In this document: piece after piece, positions 14,722-22,427 of the stretch
Layout: every line of letters starts with the position of its first letter
Numbering within the stretch: position 1 is the first letter of the stretch
Assembly: GCA_050701695.1 (NCBI GenBank)
Contig: JBOGDE010000053.1
Coordinates: forward strand, 1 to 22,546
DNA from: WHSM01 sp050701695
GTDB lineage: Bacteria > Actinomycetota > Actinomycetes > Mycobacteriales > Micromonosporaceae
Direction of reading: 5' to 3'
DNA: 22,546 nucleotides
Position numbers and translations under genes: made by a program
Notes under the pieces: generated by a model
Seen by the model: only the letters and a program-made list of their open reading frames with translations
What the model was told of the DNA's origin: nothing
Databases searched by the model: none

Positions 14722-14752
14722 GTTACTTCGTAAGTATACACTTTAGAGTAAC
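14722..14752. promoter_or_regulatory. Divergent promoter/operator between membrane protein and TetR genes
   Basis: GTTACT (14722-14727) and AGTAAC (14747-14752) are perfect inverted arms around an AT-rich centre holding the near-palindrome AAGTATACACTT. TATACA (14735-14740) fits a -10 for the rightward gene, and its complement TATACT fits a -10 for the leftward gene. A dimeric TetR bound here would cover both promoters. The stretch is markedly AT-rich for this DNA. Confidence 0.55.
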
Positions 14753-14771
14753 GACGAGAGGACCGGCCAAA

Positions 14772-15368
14772 ATGGCACAACGGCCACGACGGGCGACACT
14801 GATGCGCCGGACCGAGCGCCGGCAGGCGCTGCTAACGGCCGCAGCTCACGCGTTCGCCGGCGGCGGCTTCGCAGGAACCAGCCTCGACGACATCGCGGCC
14901 GAAGCCGGAGTGAGCCGGGTGCTGATCTACCGGCACTTCGACTCCAAGGATCAGCTCTACCGAGCCATCCTCGACCAGACGCGGGATGACCTGGCACGGG
15001 CCACGGGTGCGCCGGATCAGCTGGGTCCATCGAGCCTGCAGGCGCTGATTCAGGTGGCGCAGGCCCACCCCGACGAGTTCCAGTTGTTCTTCCGCCATGC
15101 CAGCCGGGAGCCGGACTTCCGCGCGCACGCCGACTGGCTGCGGGTCGCGATGACCGAGACAGCGTTGCCGTATCTGCGCCCACTACTGCCCGATGATCGG
15201 TTGCGCATGTGGGCGGCCGAACTCATTCCGGCGGCCACGATCGAGGCCATCATCGCCTGGTTGCATGCCGGCTGCCCGGCTCCGGAGCGCGCAGCCGAGA
15301 CCATCGCTGCCATGATCGGCGCCATCATCGACGCCATCCGCGAGGCCAGCCGGGCCGGCGAGCCATGA
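14772..15368 (+). CDS. TetR-family transcriptional regulator
   Basis: ATG 14772, behind GAGAGGA, gives 198 residues. The N-terminal DNA-binding domain has the standard TetR pattern: RRQALLTAAAHAFAGGGFAG, then TSLDDIAAEAGVSRVLIYRH (helix-turn-helix, about 36-56) and FDSKDQLYRAIL. The C-terminal ligand domain is mostly helical (about 75-195). The regulator is likely a repressor of its own operon and of the divergent membrane-protein gene, through the inverted repeat at 14722-14752. Its stop overlaps the start of the antibiotic-kinase gene (ATGA), so it probably controls that gene too. The ligand cannot be read from the sequence. The gene is intact. Confidence 0.9.
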   Translation: MAQRPRRATLMRRTERRQALLTAAAHAFAGGGFAGTSLDDIAAEAGVSRVLIYRHFDSKDQLYRAILDQTRDDLARATGAPDQLGPSSLQALIQVAQAHPDEFQLFFRHASREPDFRAHADWLRVAMTETALPYLRPLLPDDRLRMWAAELIPAATIEAIIAWLHAGCPAPERAAETIAAMIGAIIDAIREASRAGEP

Positions 15369-16312
15369 TGGACTTCACCGTGCCGGCACGCCTGGCGGCA
15401 GCGTCCGAACGCGACTCGCCGCCCGCCCGCCGAAGGTGGCTGGCCAGGCTGGCCGAGATCGTGGACGATCTGCAGCACCGGTGGGGGCTCACACTCGGTC
15501 GCCCGTTCCACCCGGGCGGCCAAGCCTCCTGGGTCGCCCCCGCGTCGGATCGTCGTGGCCGCGATGTCGTACTCAAGGTCGGTTGGCGGCATCCCGAGGC
15601 GGTCGACGAAGCGGCCGGGCTGCGCGCATGAAACCGCGACGGCGCAGTCCAGGTGTACAAGTGGTGGTGTGATCGTCTCACCAGTGCACTCCTGCTGGAA
15701 CGCTGCGCGCCCGGCACTGCCCTCAACCGCGACACGTCAGAACCGGAACAGGACATGGTCATCTCAGGGCTGCTGCGCCGGCTGTGGCGACATCCCGAGG
15801 ACGGCCATCCATTCCGGCCCTTGCGGCAGATGTGCAATGCCTGGGCCGATGAGTTCGAGCTCGAACTGGCGAGCACGCCCGGCTGGTTGGATCCCGGCCT
15901 GGCCCGAGCCGGCATCGAGCTGCTCCGGTCCCTTCCCGCCGAGTCCGTCGAGTCGGTGGTGCTGTGCACGGACCTCCACGCCGGCAACGTGCTCGCCGCA
16001 GAACGCGAGCCGTGGCTGGTCATCGACCCCAAGCCGCACGTCGGGGACCGCACCTACGACGCCCTGCAACACATCCTCAACTGCACCGAACGGCTCAGCC
16101 GTGATCCGCGCCGGTACACCCGGCGCATGGCCGACCTGCTCGACCTGGACACCCACCGCCTCGAACTGTGGCTGTTCGCCCGCTGCGTCCAGGAATCCAT
16201 CAACGACCCCGCCCTGCGGCACGTCGCCGAACAACTCGCACCCAGCTGGTCAGACGAAGGTCCACCATGCCCGAACAGCATCCGGCCCAGAAAGACATCG
16301 AGCGGACGCTGA
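15365..16312 (+). pseudogene. APH(6)/hydroxyurea-type antibiotic phosphotransferase with an in-frame stop
   Basis: The frame starts at ATG 15365 (overlapping the TetR stop; ATG 15368 is also possible) and encodes a kinase N-terminus: LTLGRPFHPGGQASWVAPA, then VVLKVGWRHPEAVDEAAGLR. At 15629-15631 a TGA stands where the family has a Trp (GLRA-W). The same frame continues to 16312 with SALLLERCAPGTAL, LLRRLWRHPEDGHPFRPL, the catalytic loop VVLCTDLHAGNVLA and WLVIDPKPHVGDRTYDALQH. These are the signatures of aminoglycoside 6-phosphotransferase / hydroxyurea kinases, which transfer ATP phosphate to streptomycin-like drugs. A single TGG-to-TGA change explains the break, so this is nonsense rather than frameshift. 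The 3' end overlaps the ankyrin gene start by 46 bases. It is inactive unless TGA is read through. Confidence 0.85.
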
Positions 16313-17433
16313 TCGACGCCGACGCCACGACCCTGTCAACGCTGCTGAACGAGGAACCGACAGCTTTCGACACCCCTATCGGCGGTCTCCCGCCGCTGCT
16401 GCTCCTGCTGCGCCGGTCAACCGGCGCACCCTCGCACATCCGCGACTGTGCCCGGCTGCTGCTTGATGCGGGCGCCGACCCGGACAGCCATACCGTCGAA
16501 TGGGGCGGCGAGGGCCGCCGGAGCGCCCTTTTCGATGCGGTCGAGCGGCACGACCTCGACCTCGTCCGGCTGCTGCTCGACCGAGGTGCCAGCAGCGACG
16601 AGGACGCCTTCTACCACGCCTGCGAACAGTCCGACACAGCGTTCCTGGATCTGCTCCACCGGCCAGGGTTTGAGGACCTTGTCAATCACAAGCTGGACTT
16701 CGAGGACGCCCCCGGGCTGCGCTGGTTCCTCGACCGCGCGGTCGATGTGAACCGGCACCGCTGCCTGCACCACGCGATCGGCCGCGGCCGCGGCCTGAGC
16801 ATCATCACCATGCTCCTCGACGCCGGTGCCGACGAGAACCTGCCGTGGGACCGGTGGGACACCGGCCGCCGCCCGCTCGCGCTTGCTGCCCGCTGCGGCC
16901 ACCTCGCCGCCTATGACCTGCTCGCCGCGCGCGGCGCCACCGCCAAGCTCGACCCGGTCGATACCGCCGTACTGGCCATCGCCCGCGGCGAGTCCACCCG
17001 GCTGCCCGCCGCGTCGCCACCAGTTCTCGGCATCCCCACCCGTGACCGCGGGTACGGCTGGATCCTCGGCCAGTTCGCCCTGCTCGGCCGCGCCGACGTC
17101 GTGCGCAACCTGCTCGATGCCGGGATGGCCGTCGACACCCGCGGCTGGACCAACTTCACCCCACTCGACCAAGCCGCCATGCACGGCCGCGCCGACACCG
17201 TTCGTTTGCTGATCGAGCGCGGAGCGAACCTGCACGACACCGCATTCGACGCGGACGGACCCACCCCGCTGGACTGCGCCCTGTGGGGTGTGCGAAACAA
17301 CCGAGCCGACGACGGCGACTACCCCACAACCGTGCAGGCCCTGCTCGAAGCCGAAGCACCCACCAGGTACTCCGGGCCGACCGGTGACGACATCATCGAC
17401 GCCCTGCTCACCGCCCACCGCAAGGATTCTTAA
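16267..17433 (+). CDS. Ankyrin-repeat protein
   Basis: ATG 16267 gives 388 residues. Repeats with the ankyrin consensus are visible along the whole chain: CARLLLDAGADPDSH, SALFDAVERHDLDLVRLLLD, LHHAIGRGRGLSIITMLLDA, PLALAARCGHLAAYDLLAA, VVRNLLDAGMAVDTRGWTNF, and TPLDQAAMHGRADTVRLLIE followed by RGANLHD. No signal peptide, membrane segment or catalytic motif is seen, so it is a cytoplasmic protein-protein interaction scaffold. Its start lies inside the end of the antibiotic-kinase gene, and a methyltransferase gene follows five bases after its stop. The three are probably co-transcribed from the TetR promoter. The partner is unknown. The frame is intact. Confidence 0.87.
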   Translation: MPEQHPAQKDIERTLIDADATTLSTLLNEEPTAFDTPIGGLPPLLLLLRRSTGAPSHIRDCARLLLDAGADPDSHTVEWGGEGRRSALFDAVERHDLDLVRLLLDRGASSDEDAFYHACEQSDTAFLDLLHRPGFEDLVNHKLDFEDAPGLRWFLDRAVDVNRHRCLHHAIGRGRGLSIITMLLDAGADENLPWDRWDTGRRPLALAARCGHLAAYDLLAARGATAKLDPVDTAVLAIARGESTRLPAASPPVLGIPTRDRGYGWILGQFALLGRADVVRNLLDAGMAVDTRGWTNFTPLDQAAMHGRADTVRLLIERGANLHDTAFDADGPTPLDCALWGVRNNRADDGDYPTTVQALLEAEAPTRYSGPTGDDIIDALLTAHRKDS

Positions 17434-17438
17434 ACCCG

Positions 17439-18062
17439 ATGCGCTCCCACCGAATCCACGCCGCCTTCTACGACACCATCACCGCACCACTCGAACGCCA
17501 GGTGCTCGGACCACGGCGGACATCGCTGCTGGCGAGGCTGACCGGTCAGGTCCTCGATGTCGGTGCCGGCACCGGCGCCAACCTGGCGCATCTGCGCCAA
17601 GCAGCGCACATCGTCGCTGTCGAACCCGACGCGGCGATGCGCCAGAAGCTGGCGCAGCGGGCCGCGGAGGCCCACGTAGCCGTCGACGTATCCGACGCTG
17701 CCGCCGAGGCACTGCCCTTCCCCGACGAACAGTTCGACGCCGTGCTCTTCACCCTGGTCCTGTGCACAGTCAGCGACCCGGAACGCGCCCTCGCAGAAGC
17801 CCACCGGGTGCTCAAGCCGGCCGGCCCGCTGGTCGCCATCGAGCACGTCCGCGGCACCGGCCGGCTCGCCCGCTGGCAGGACAAGATCACGCCACTGTGG
17901 CGTCACCTGGTCCCCGGGTGCCACCCGAACCGCGACACCCGCGCGACCGTGCAACAGGCCGGATTCCGCTGGACCAACATCGAGGACTTCCAGCCCATGC
18001 CCGCATGGGTACCGGTTAGCCCGATGCTGCAGGGCATCGCCGTGAAAGATCTCGCCCGTTAG
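17439..18062 (+). CDS. UbiE/COQ5-type SAM-dependent methyltransferase
   Basis: ATG 17439, five bases after the ankyrin gene, gives 207 residues. FYDTITAPLERQVLGPRR precedes motif I QVLDVGAGTGANLAHL (about 36-51), the acidic loop VAVEPDAAM (about 59-67), DAAAEALPFPDEQFDAVLF (about 85-103), and the post-III AHRVLKPAGPLVAIEHV. This is the class I fold of small-molecule and lipid methyltransferases, close to the phosphatidylethanolamine/UbiE group. The C-terminus retains the WTNIEDFQPMPAW segment seen in that group. It is the last gene of the TetR-kinase-ankyrin-methyltransferase run. The substrate is unknown, and the frame is intact. Confidence 0.86.
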   Translation: MRSHRIHAAFYDTITAPLERQVLGPRRTSLLARLTGQVLDVGAGTGANLAHLRQAAHIVAVEPDAAMRQKLAQRAAEAHVAVDVSDAAAEALPFPDEQFDAVLFTLVLCTVSDPERALAEAHRVLKPAGPLVAIEHVRGTGRLARWQDKITPLWRHLVPGCHPNRDTRATVQQAGFRWTNIEDFQPMPAWVPVSPMLQGIAVKDLAR

Positions 18063-18153
18063 ATCCCGACGGTTACATGACGTGGTCTGGGTGGGCCGGC
18101 GCAGCCCCGAACGCGGCCCCGTGCGGCCAGACGAGAACGATCGCCGGTGCATG

Positions 18154-18753
18154 TCACGGCGACCCGCCGAGCTGGGCGGCGAGTTGGGGGAGTCCGATGC
18201 CGCGTGCTTCGAGCTGAAGCCGCACCGGATTGGGCCGCCCGACGGTGAAGCCGAAAGGACCAGTTCTCGACGGCTGCGCCGGCTGAGCTGGGTGCCAGCG
18301 GGTCGAGGGCGTCCCGGAGCACCCCGTAGAGCAGTTGGTCAGGCCCGATACCGGAATCGCCTCGGCCATCGGCGAACCCAGCGGCGATCTCGAACGAGCG
18401 CTTGGCCAGAATGTAGACGCACAACGGGTCGGGCCGAGGGTGCCCACCCCGCCAGCGCGGCCCGGTCCGAAGGTCGCCTCGAGGCGCCGCCGTACCTGCT
18501 CGACGTCCACACCGATGCTGCGTAGCGCACCGGCCGGATCGGCGGCAGGCCCCAGCGTAGGTGCCACCTGGAGCAGCTCGGCACGCGCGGTCGCCAAATC
18601 CAGCCCGCACGCCCGCAACAAGGTGGCGGCCCGGCTGGCGCCGTGACCAATAACACCCAAAAGCACATGCTCGTCGGCCATGCACGGGTGACCGAGCTCA
18701 CGCGCCTCGTCGAGCGCCATCTGGAGAACCAGCGGGCAGCTCCGCCCGGTCAT
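18154..18753 (-). pseudogene. Clp N-domain (ClpC-like repeat) protein, several frameshifts
   Basis: From ATG 18753 on the minus strand the frame reads QMALDEARELGHPCMADEHV, then LLGVIGHGASRAATLLRACG, the first Clp N-terminal repeat, which binds protease substrates or adaptors. After EATFGPGR (about 18465) the sense moves to a second frame, DPLCVYILAKRSFEIAAGF, then GIGPDQLLYGVLRDALDPLA (second repeat). A third frame carries TQLSRRSRRELV, and the first frame returns with FGFTVGRPNPVRLQLEARG and a TGA at 18154. Each switch is explained by one missing base. The 5' end is also abnormal: the usual start before the first repeat is replaced by DNA belonging to a dehydrogenase fragment. The gene is decayed unless the indels are read errors. 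Confidence 0.72.
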
Positions 18754-18862
18754 TGACCACACCTTCCCGTTCGATCAGACGCTCGAGGCGATGGCCTACG
18801 TCGAACACGGCCGCTCCAACGCCGGCAAGGTCGTCGTCTCGGTAGCGCCGGACGACAACTGA
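18733..18862 (+). pseudogene. 3' fragment of a zinc-type alcohol dehydrogenase / quinone oxidoreductase
   Basis: On the plus strand, QLRPVIDHTFPFDQTLEAM followed by AYVEHGRSNAGKVVVSV and a short tail ends at a TGA at 18860-18862. This is the conserved C-terminal end of MDR-superfamily NAD(P)-dependent dehydrogenases, where L-x-P-V-I-D-x-x-F-P-x-x leads to the A-x-x-x-x-x-x-G-R-x-x-G-K-x-V-x-x-x closing motif. Nothing upstream of about 18733 continues it; there the minus-strand Clp gene begins. The fragment marks a recombination breakpoint. Confidence 0.75.
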
Positions 18863-18967
18863 GGTAGGACCAGCCGGCAGACGCCATTCCGCATGGCGGT
18901 CACGGTGGGGTTCACCGGCGCTGCCGTCATGGGCGCCGTCGTCGCCGTGGCAGCCGCGGACACGGTC

Positions 18968-19190
18968 CGCCATTGGGTGAACCACTCGGCCCCGAGCGCG
19001 ATCGCGGGGAACCTCTTGACCCAGGTAATGCCGAGGGAGAGCGCCAGCTGAATCTCCGGTGGCCGTCGCGACGCCCGGAAGCTGCGGAAGTCCCGCGGCC
19101 CATGAGGCAGCGAGCGCGCTGGCATGGAATCCCGGCGCAACCGTGAACGCGGAGCCCTCCTCCACAACAGCCACGACTCGACACGGATCA
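18968..19190 (-). pseudogene. KDPG/KHG aldolase (Eda-like) fragment, frameshifted
   Basis: On the minus strand, FTVAPGFHASALAASWAAG followed by LPQLPGVATAT matches the central part of Eda-type aldolases, where VSPG precedes P-x-x-PG-x-x-T. In a second frame the sense continues as EIQLALSLGITWVKRFPA, the strand bearing the Schiff-base lysine (K in VKRFPA), then ALGAEWFTQW. These aldolases cleave 2-keto-3-deoxy-6-phosphogluconate. Neither the N-terminal barrel strands nor the C-terminal phosphate-binding G-G-I segment is present. It is a short internal remnant between other gene fragments. The identification rests on about 55 residues. Confidence 0.5.
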
Positions 19191-19734
19191 ACAGCCTGGC
19201 CGTCGCCATCCCGTTTCCAGAGCAGAGCGCCCCGCTCCCGGTACGGATTCAGGCGAGGGTCGAGGGCCTCACGAGCCGCCGCAAGCGGTGGCCACCAGGA
19301 CACCGTCGCAGCCTCTCACGGGTATCCCCGCAAACCCCGGCAGCGGCCCGCGGACGACAAGATCAACCTTCCACTTCTGCCGCGCTCCGCTCGGTTCTGC
19401 CGAGAGTCGGATCCATTTGGTGATCTTGCTGACATGCCGAAAGTCGGACGGATCGGCGACCGTATCGGTATGCGTTTTATGCATAGATGCGCGCCGCATG
19501 CCGCCCGTGTCCTTCAAACCGGGTCAGTTCGCCGCCGCGCCCTTATCTTGATCGACTGGCTACGGCGGCGTTTCCGAAATGGCGCGTATGAGGTAGCTGA
19601 GCGGGCACTTTCACCGGGCGGGCCTTGCGGGACGCCCTACCGGCCTCGATTGCTGGAGCACTTGGCCAGTGGTTCAGTGCCGTCCGCAGTAGGTTCCCAT
19701 TCGGGAGTCACCTGGGACACAGGGGATCCAGCGT
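19191..19734. other. Stretch with no recognisable gene
   Basis: Open frames exist here on both strands, as expected in high-GC DNA, but none shows a family motif, a ribosome site with a sensible start, or continuity with a neighbour. The stretch separates the aldolase fragment from the IS256 transposase tail. It is slightly more AT-rich near 19430-19500. It may be further scrambled remnants. Confidence 0.5.
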
Positions 19735-19949
19735 CCCAGACGAGTGTGGTCGGAGATCAAGCGTCGCTCCCGCGTCGCCGGGACCTTCCCGAACTCCGCC
19801 GCGGTCATCCACTGGTCGGAGCCATCCTGATCGACATGCACGACGAGTGGATCGCAGGCGACCGCCGCTACCTCTCCGAGGGCTCCATGGCCAAGCTCTA
19901 TGACACCAGCGATGATGGAGACCTCGCCGCGATCGGGAGCGGCGAGTAG
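19735..19949 (+). pseudogene. IS256-type transposase, C-terminal remnant, frameshifted
   Basis: One frame reads RRVWSEIKRRSRVAGTFPNS and AAVIH up to about 19810. The sense then continues one frame over as LVGAILIDMHDEWIAGDRRY, then LSEGSMAKLYDTSDD, ending at a TAG at 19947-19949. This is the end of IS256-family (mutator-type) DDE transposases, where the EIKRR-x-x-V-x-x-FP-N-x-x-A-x-x-R-L-V-G-A-x-L segment leads to a D-E-W helix. One missing base explains the frame change. The catalytic part of the transposase is not found upstream. Confidence 0.7.
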
Positions 19950-19980
19950 GCACCGAGGGCAGCCTCAAAGCCCACCATCC

Positions 19981-19999
19981 AGCGGGGCGCCGCCCCGCT
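19981..19999. terminator. Intrinsic terminator-like hairpin
   Basis: AGCGGGGC and GCCCCGCT form a perfect 8-bp stem with a three-base loop, followed by TTTG. It lies after the IS256 remnant and before the hydrolase gene, and would insulate the latter from readthrough. The T-run is short, as is common in actinobacteria. Confidence 0.55.
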
Positions 20000-20037
20000 T
20001 TGCTGCGACTACCATGTGGAAAAGCCGAGGGATCACC

Positions 20038-21024
20038 GTGCGATACGACGACTGGGGCGTCCGGTCGCAGCAGTGGGCGGGGTTACGCAGCGTGTCGACG
20101 AGCGTGTGCGGCGTGCCCGTGCACTATGTCCGCGCGGAGCCCGTTTCGGCGGCGGCTCACGAGGCACCGGTTCACCTGCTCGTGCCCCCGATGACCGGCA
20201 GCGCGAGCATGTGGATCGACCTCGTTCCTCACCTGAGACAGCTCGGGCCGGTGATTTCCGTCGACCTCCCGGGGACGATTACGGGCCACACCGGTGCTCC
20301 GTATAGGCGCGGGCCACGCGCGGACCTCGACGCTCGCTTCGTGTCGGCCTTCGTCCGGCAGCTCCGCCTCGAAAGCCGGGTGGTGCTGCACGGCTGGTCG
20401 ATGGGTGGCCTGGTGGCGGCGCTTGCCGCGGGGATGATGCCCGAGAAGACTCGGGGAGTCGTCCTGGTGGCCCCGGCGCTGCCGTGGCGCCGGGCATCAT
20501 CAGCCGAAGCGCTCGGGTGGCAGACGCTGGGACGCCTCGCCGTCGCAGCCGGCCCGCCCACGACACGCATCGTGCTGCGACTGGCTGGTCGGCGCATACT
20601 GGACGCCGAGCGAGCCGCGATCAAAGATGCGGGTGCCGTCTCAGCTGGCCGCGCCGGGCTGGTCGGCGGAGACCCGGGCCGTGTCTCACGCGCGCAGGTC
20701 GACCTGTGGCTCGATGGCCTCGAGGCAGCCCGCGAGCACCCGGAACGGCTGGCGGGCACGGCCACGGCGTTCGCGTCGGTCCTCAAAGCCATGTTCATCA
20801 CCCAGCGGCCGACAAACGAGGCGCTCGATTCCGTGCGGGTGCCGGTACTTGTGCTGTGGGGAAGGGACGATCCGCTGGTCGACGCCACGTCGCTCATGCA
20901 GCACGCCCGGCGGCCTGGCTGGACACCCAGACCCATCGACGAGGTTGGCCACCTGCTTCCCGTCGAGGCGCCCGACCTCTGCGCGCAGGCAGTCGGCCAG
21001 TGGCTCGCCGACATCGGGGCGTGA
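20038..21024 (+). CDS. Alpha/beta hydrolase
   Basis: GTG 20038 has a GAGGGA box five bases upstream and gives 328 residues; ATG 20014 is an in-frame alternative. A TACCAT hexamer at 20010-20015 could be its -10 element, which would favour the GTG. The fold's landmarks are in place: VHLLVPPMTGSASMWIDLV (oxyanion-hole region), VVLHGWSMGGLVAALAAG with the nucleophile Ser in G-W-S-M-G (about 120-124), a helical cap domain (about 160-240), VPVLVLWGRDDPLVDAT with the acid Asp, and DEVGHLLPVEAP with the catalytic His. The triad is complete. It probably acts on an ester, lactone or peptide substrate in the cytoplasm; the substrate is not readable. It is free of lesions, unlike the fragments to its left. 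Confidence 0.87.
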   Translation: MRYDDWGVRSQQWAGLRSVSTSVCGVPVHYVRAEPVSAAAHEAPVHLLVPPMTGSASMWIDLVPHLRQLGPVISVDLPGTITGHTGAPYRRGPRADLDARFVSAFVRQLRLESRVVLHGWSMGGLVAALAAGMMPEKTRGVVLVAPALPWRRASSAEALGWQTLGRLAVAAGPPTTRIVLRLAGRRILDAERAAIKDAGAVSAGRAGLVGGDPGRVSRAQVDLWLDGLEAAREHPERLAGTATAFASVLKAMFITQRPTNEALDSVRVPVLVLWGRDDPLVDATSLMQHARRPGWTPRPIDEVGHLLPVEAPDLCAQAVGQWLADIGA

Positions 21025-21320
21025 GCGCCGACAGTCTTGATACTCGCGGAATCGGACGTCCTACATGGTTGGGGCGTCTTCCCAATCCCAGCAGAGCATC
21101 GTCTTGCGGGCATCCAGACCCGAGCGCCAGGCGGCATCAACGGCAGCGGAGGCGCAGGTCGCTAACCGCTTTCGCCAGGACACGCGCTGCATAAACATGC
21201 GGACGGAGCGATTCGAACGAGTGCACGACCATGCCGCGGGTGGGTTGTTCGGTTGCGAAGCGGCACGATGGTTCTGTGGCGCTTACACCGTGTTCCGATC
21301 TGTCGGCAGCGGGCTGGATC

Positions 21321-21948
21321 ATGTTCAGTGACCGACTGTGGCAGCAGCTGGTCTGCTTTGGGCCTGAGGGCTTCCCGGCGTACGCCAGGTTGCGCTTCTT
21401 GCCCGATCCTGCCTACGAGGGACAGAGCGAGAACGACGTCGATGTCGACGAGGATGCCCCCACCGAGACCGCGCTGCTTCGCGCCGCCCTGCAGACGTTG
21501 GCGCGCCACACGCGCACCCCTGAGGACTGCTACTTCTGTCTGTGGGAGGGCTGGGGTTCGGAACTTCAGGGTGGTGGCGGCGTGTTCGTCGCCGACTGGC
21601 AGACACGCACCGTTCGCCCGGGGCCGCGGAGAGCGCCATTCCCGCCGTCGGTGCTTGCACGGGCCGAAGGTCGTCGTACCGAACCGCGCGTACTTCCTGT
21701 TCCGGGGGTCATTGTCCGACTTCGGCGACTGGGGGGCAGCCGAGGAGTGGCCGGGTCAACCCCGACTGCACATGCCCGACCCCGCGTTCATCTGGCCGGC
21801 CGATCACGCCTGGTGCATCGCCAACGACGTCGACCCGCATTGGGCCGGGATCGGAGCCGACTTCTCGGCAATTGAGCAGGTTCTGGCCGATCCACGTCTC
21901 GACGTCGTCGCAGCCGACCCACGCCGGGACCAGCCCGCCTACCGGTAG
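21321..21948 (+). pseudogene. Conserved hypothetical protein of about 208 aa, frameshifted
   Basis: From ATG 21321 the frame reads MFSDRLWQQLVCFGPEG and FPAYARLRFLPDP, then an acidic stretch (NDVDVDEDAP), TALLRAALQTLARH and CYFCLWEGWGSELQGG. After RRAPFPPSVL (about 21655) the sense moves to another frame, GPKVVVPNRAYFLFRGSLSD, WGAAEEWPGQPRLHMPDPAF and IWPADHAWCIANDVDPHWAG, ending at a TAG at 21946-21948. Joined, it resembles a conserved actinobacterial protein of unknown function rich in Trp, with a W-P-A-D-H-A-W-C motif. The frame change is explained by one extra base (or two missing) near 21657. The 296 bases before it (21025-21320) show no gene. Confidence 0.65.
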
Positions 21949-21956
21949 ACACCCGA

Positions 21957-22136
21957 ATGGCCCAAAAGACCGTCGGAACCGAAGTCAAGAAAGCCGCCGA
22001 CAACTGGCATGGGCACCAGCCTCAAGGCGCCGCTGAGCGAGTTGATCGACTTACCGCTTCTGCCGCGTGCCGGTCGTTTGGCATGAGCCGAGCGGGTGCT
22101 GAGACTGATCGCGGTCCGCCGGCTCTGGGAGCATAA
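21957..22136 (+). CDS. Small open frame, doubtful
   Basis: ATG 21957 opens a 59-codon frame beginning MAQKTVGTEVKKAADNW and ending at a TAA at 22134-22136. It follows the previous frame by eight bases. The first twenty residues look like a charged helix, but the rest loses any pattern and there is no clear ribosome site. It may be the head of a gene cut by the IS3 insertion next to it, or chance. Confidence 0.25.
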   Translation: MAQKTVGTEVKKAADNWHGHQPQGAAERVDRLTASAACRSFGMSRAGAETDRGPPALGA

Positions 22137-22191
22137 CCTGCTGTGGCGGCGGGACGGCGGCAGTGGAACCATAACCTCCATTACCACCCGC

Positions 22192-22427
22192 TGTGGGCTT
22201 CCCCTCGTAGCGTGGAGACATCGCCTATTCGGGAGGGGCGATGGAGACGCGACGCAAGTTTGATGCGGAGTTCAAGGAGGGCGCGGTTCGGATTGTCCGG
22301 GAGACGGGTAAGCCGATCGCGGTGGTGGCCCGGGAGTTGGGTGTCAACGAGGGCACGCTGGGGAACTGGGTGAACCGTGATCGCCGGGCCCGGGAAGGCG
22401 ACGGTGAGCAGCCGTTGAGTGGCCTGC
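22192..22427 (+). mobile_element. IS3-family element, left part only (interrupted)
   Basis: A likely left terminus begins TGTGGGCTTCCCCTCG at about 22192, 49 bases before the orfA start. The element continues to about 22427, where orfA is cut by the edge of another insertion sequence. The right part, including orfB, is not in the window on this side. The exact terminus was judged from the TG start and distance to orfA, without its partner repeat. Confidence 0.55.
22241..22427 (+). pseudogene. IS3-family OrfA (helix-turn-helix), truncated by another IS
   Basis: ATG 22241 follows a GGGAGGGG box. The product begins METRRKFDAEFKEGAVRIVR, then ETGKPIAVVARELGVNEGTL and GNWVNRDRRAREG. This is the typical helix-turn-helix N-terminus of IS3-family OrfA (about residues 8-48), which binds the element's ends. 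After GEQPLSG, where the family continues with a leucine-zipper segment, the frame enters unrelated DNA beginning TGCCCCGCGTTTTCC. The nominal stop at 22517-22519 is therefore within a second element. Confidence 0.85.

Noticed and set aside
18895..19050. Plus-strand hydrophobic frame (MAVTVGFTGAAVMGAVVAV) opposite the aldolase fragment
   Set aside because: Only one helix-like stretch, no family pattern beyond it; the minus strand shows the aldolase Schiff-base region over part of the same bases.
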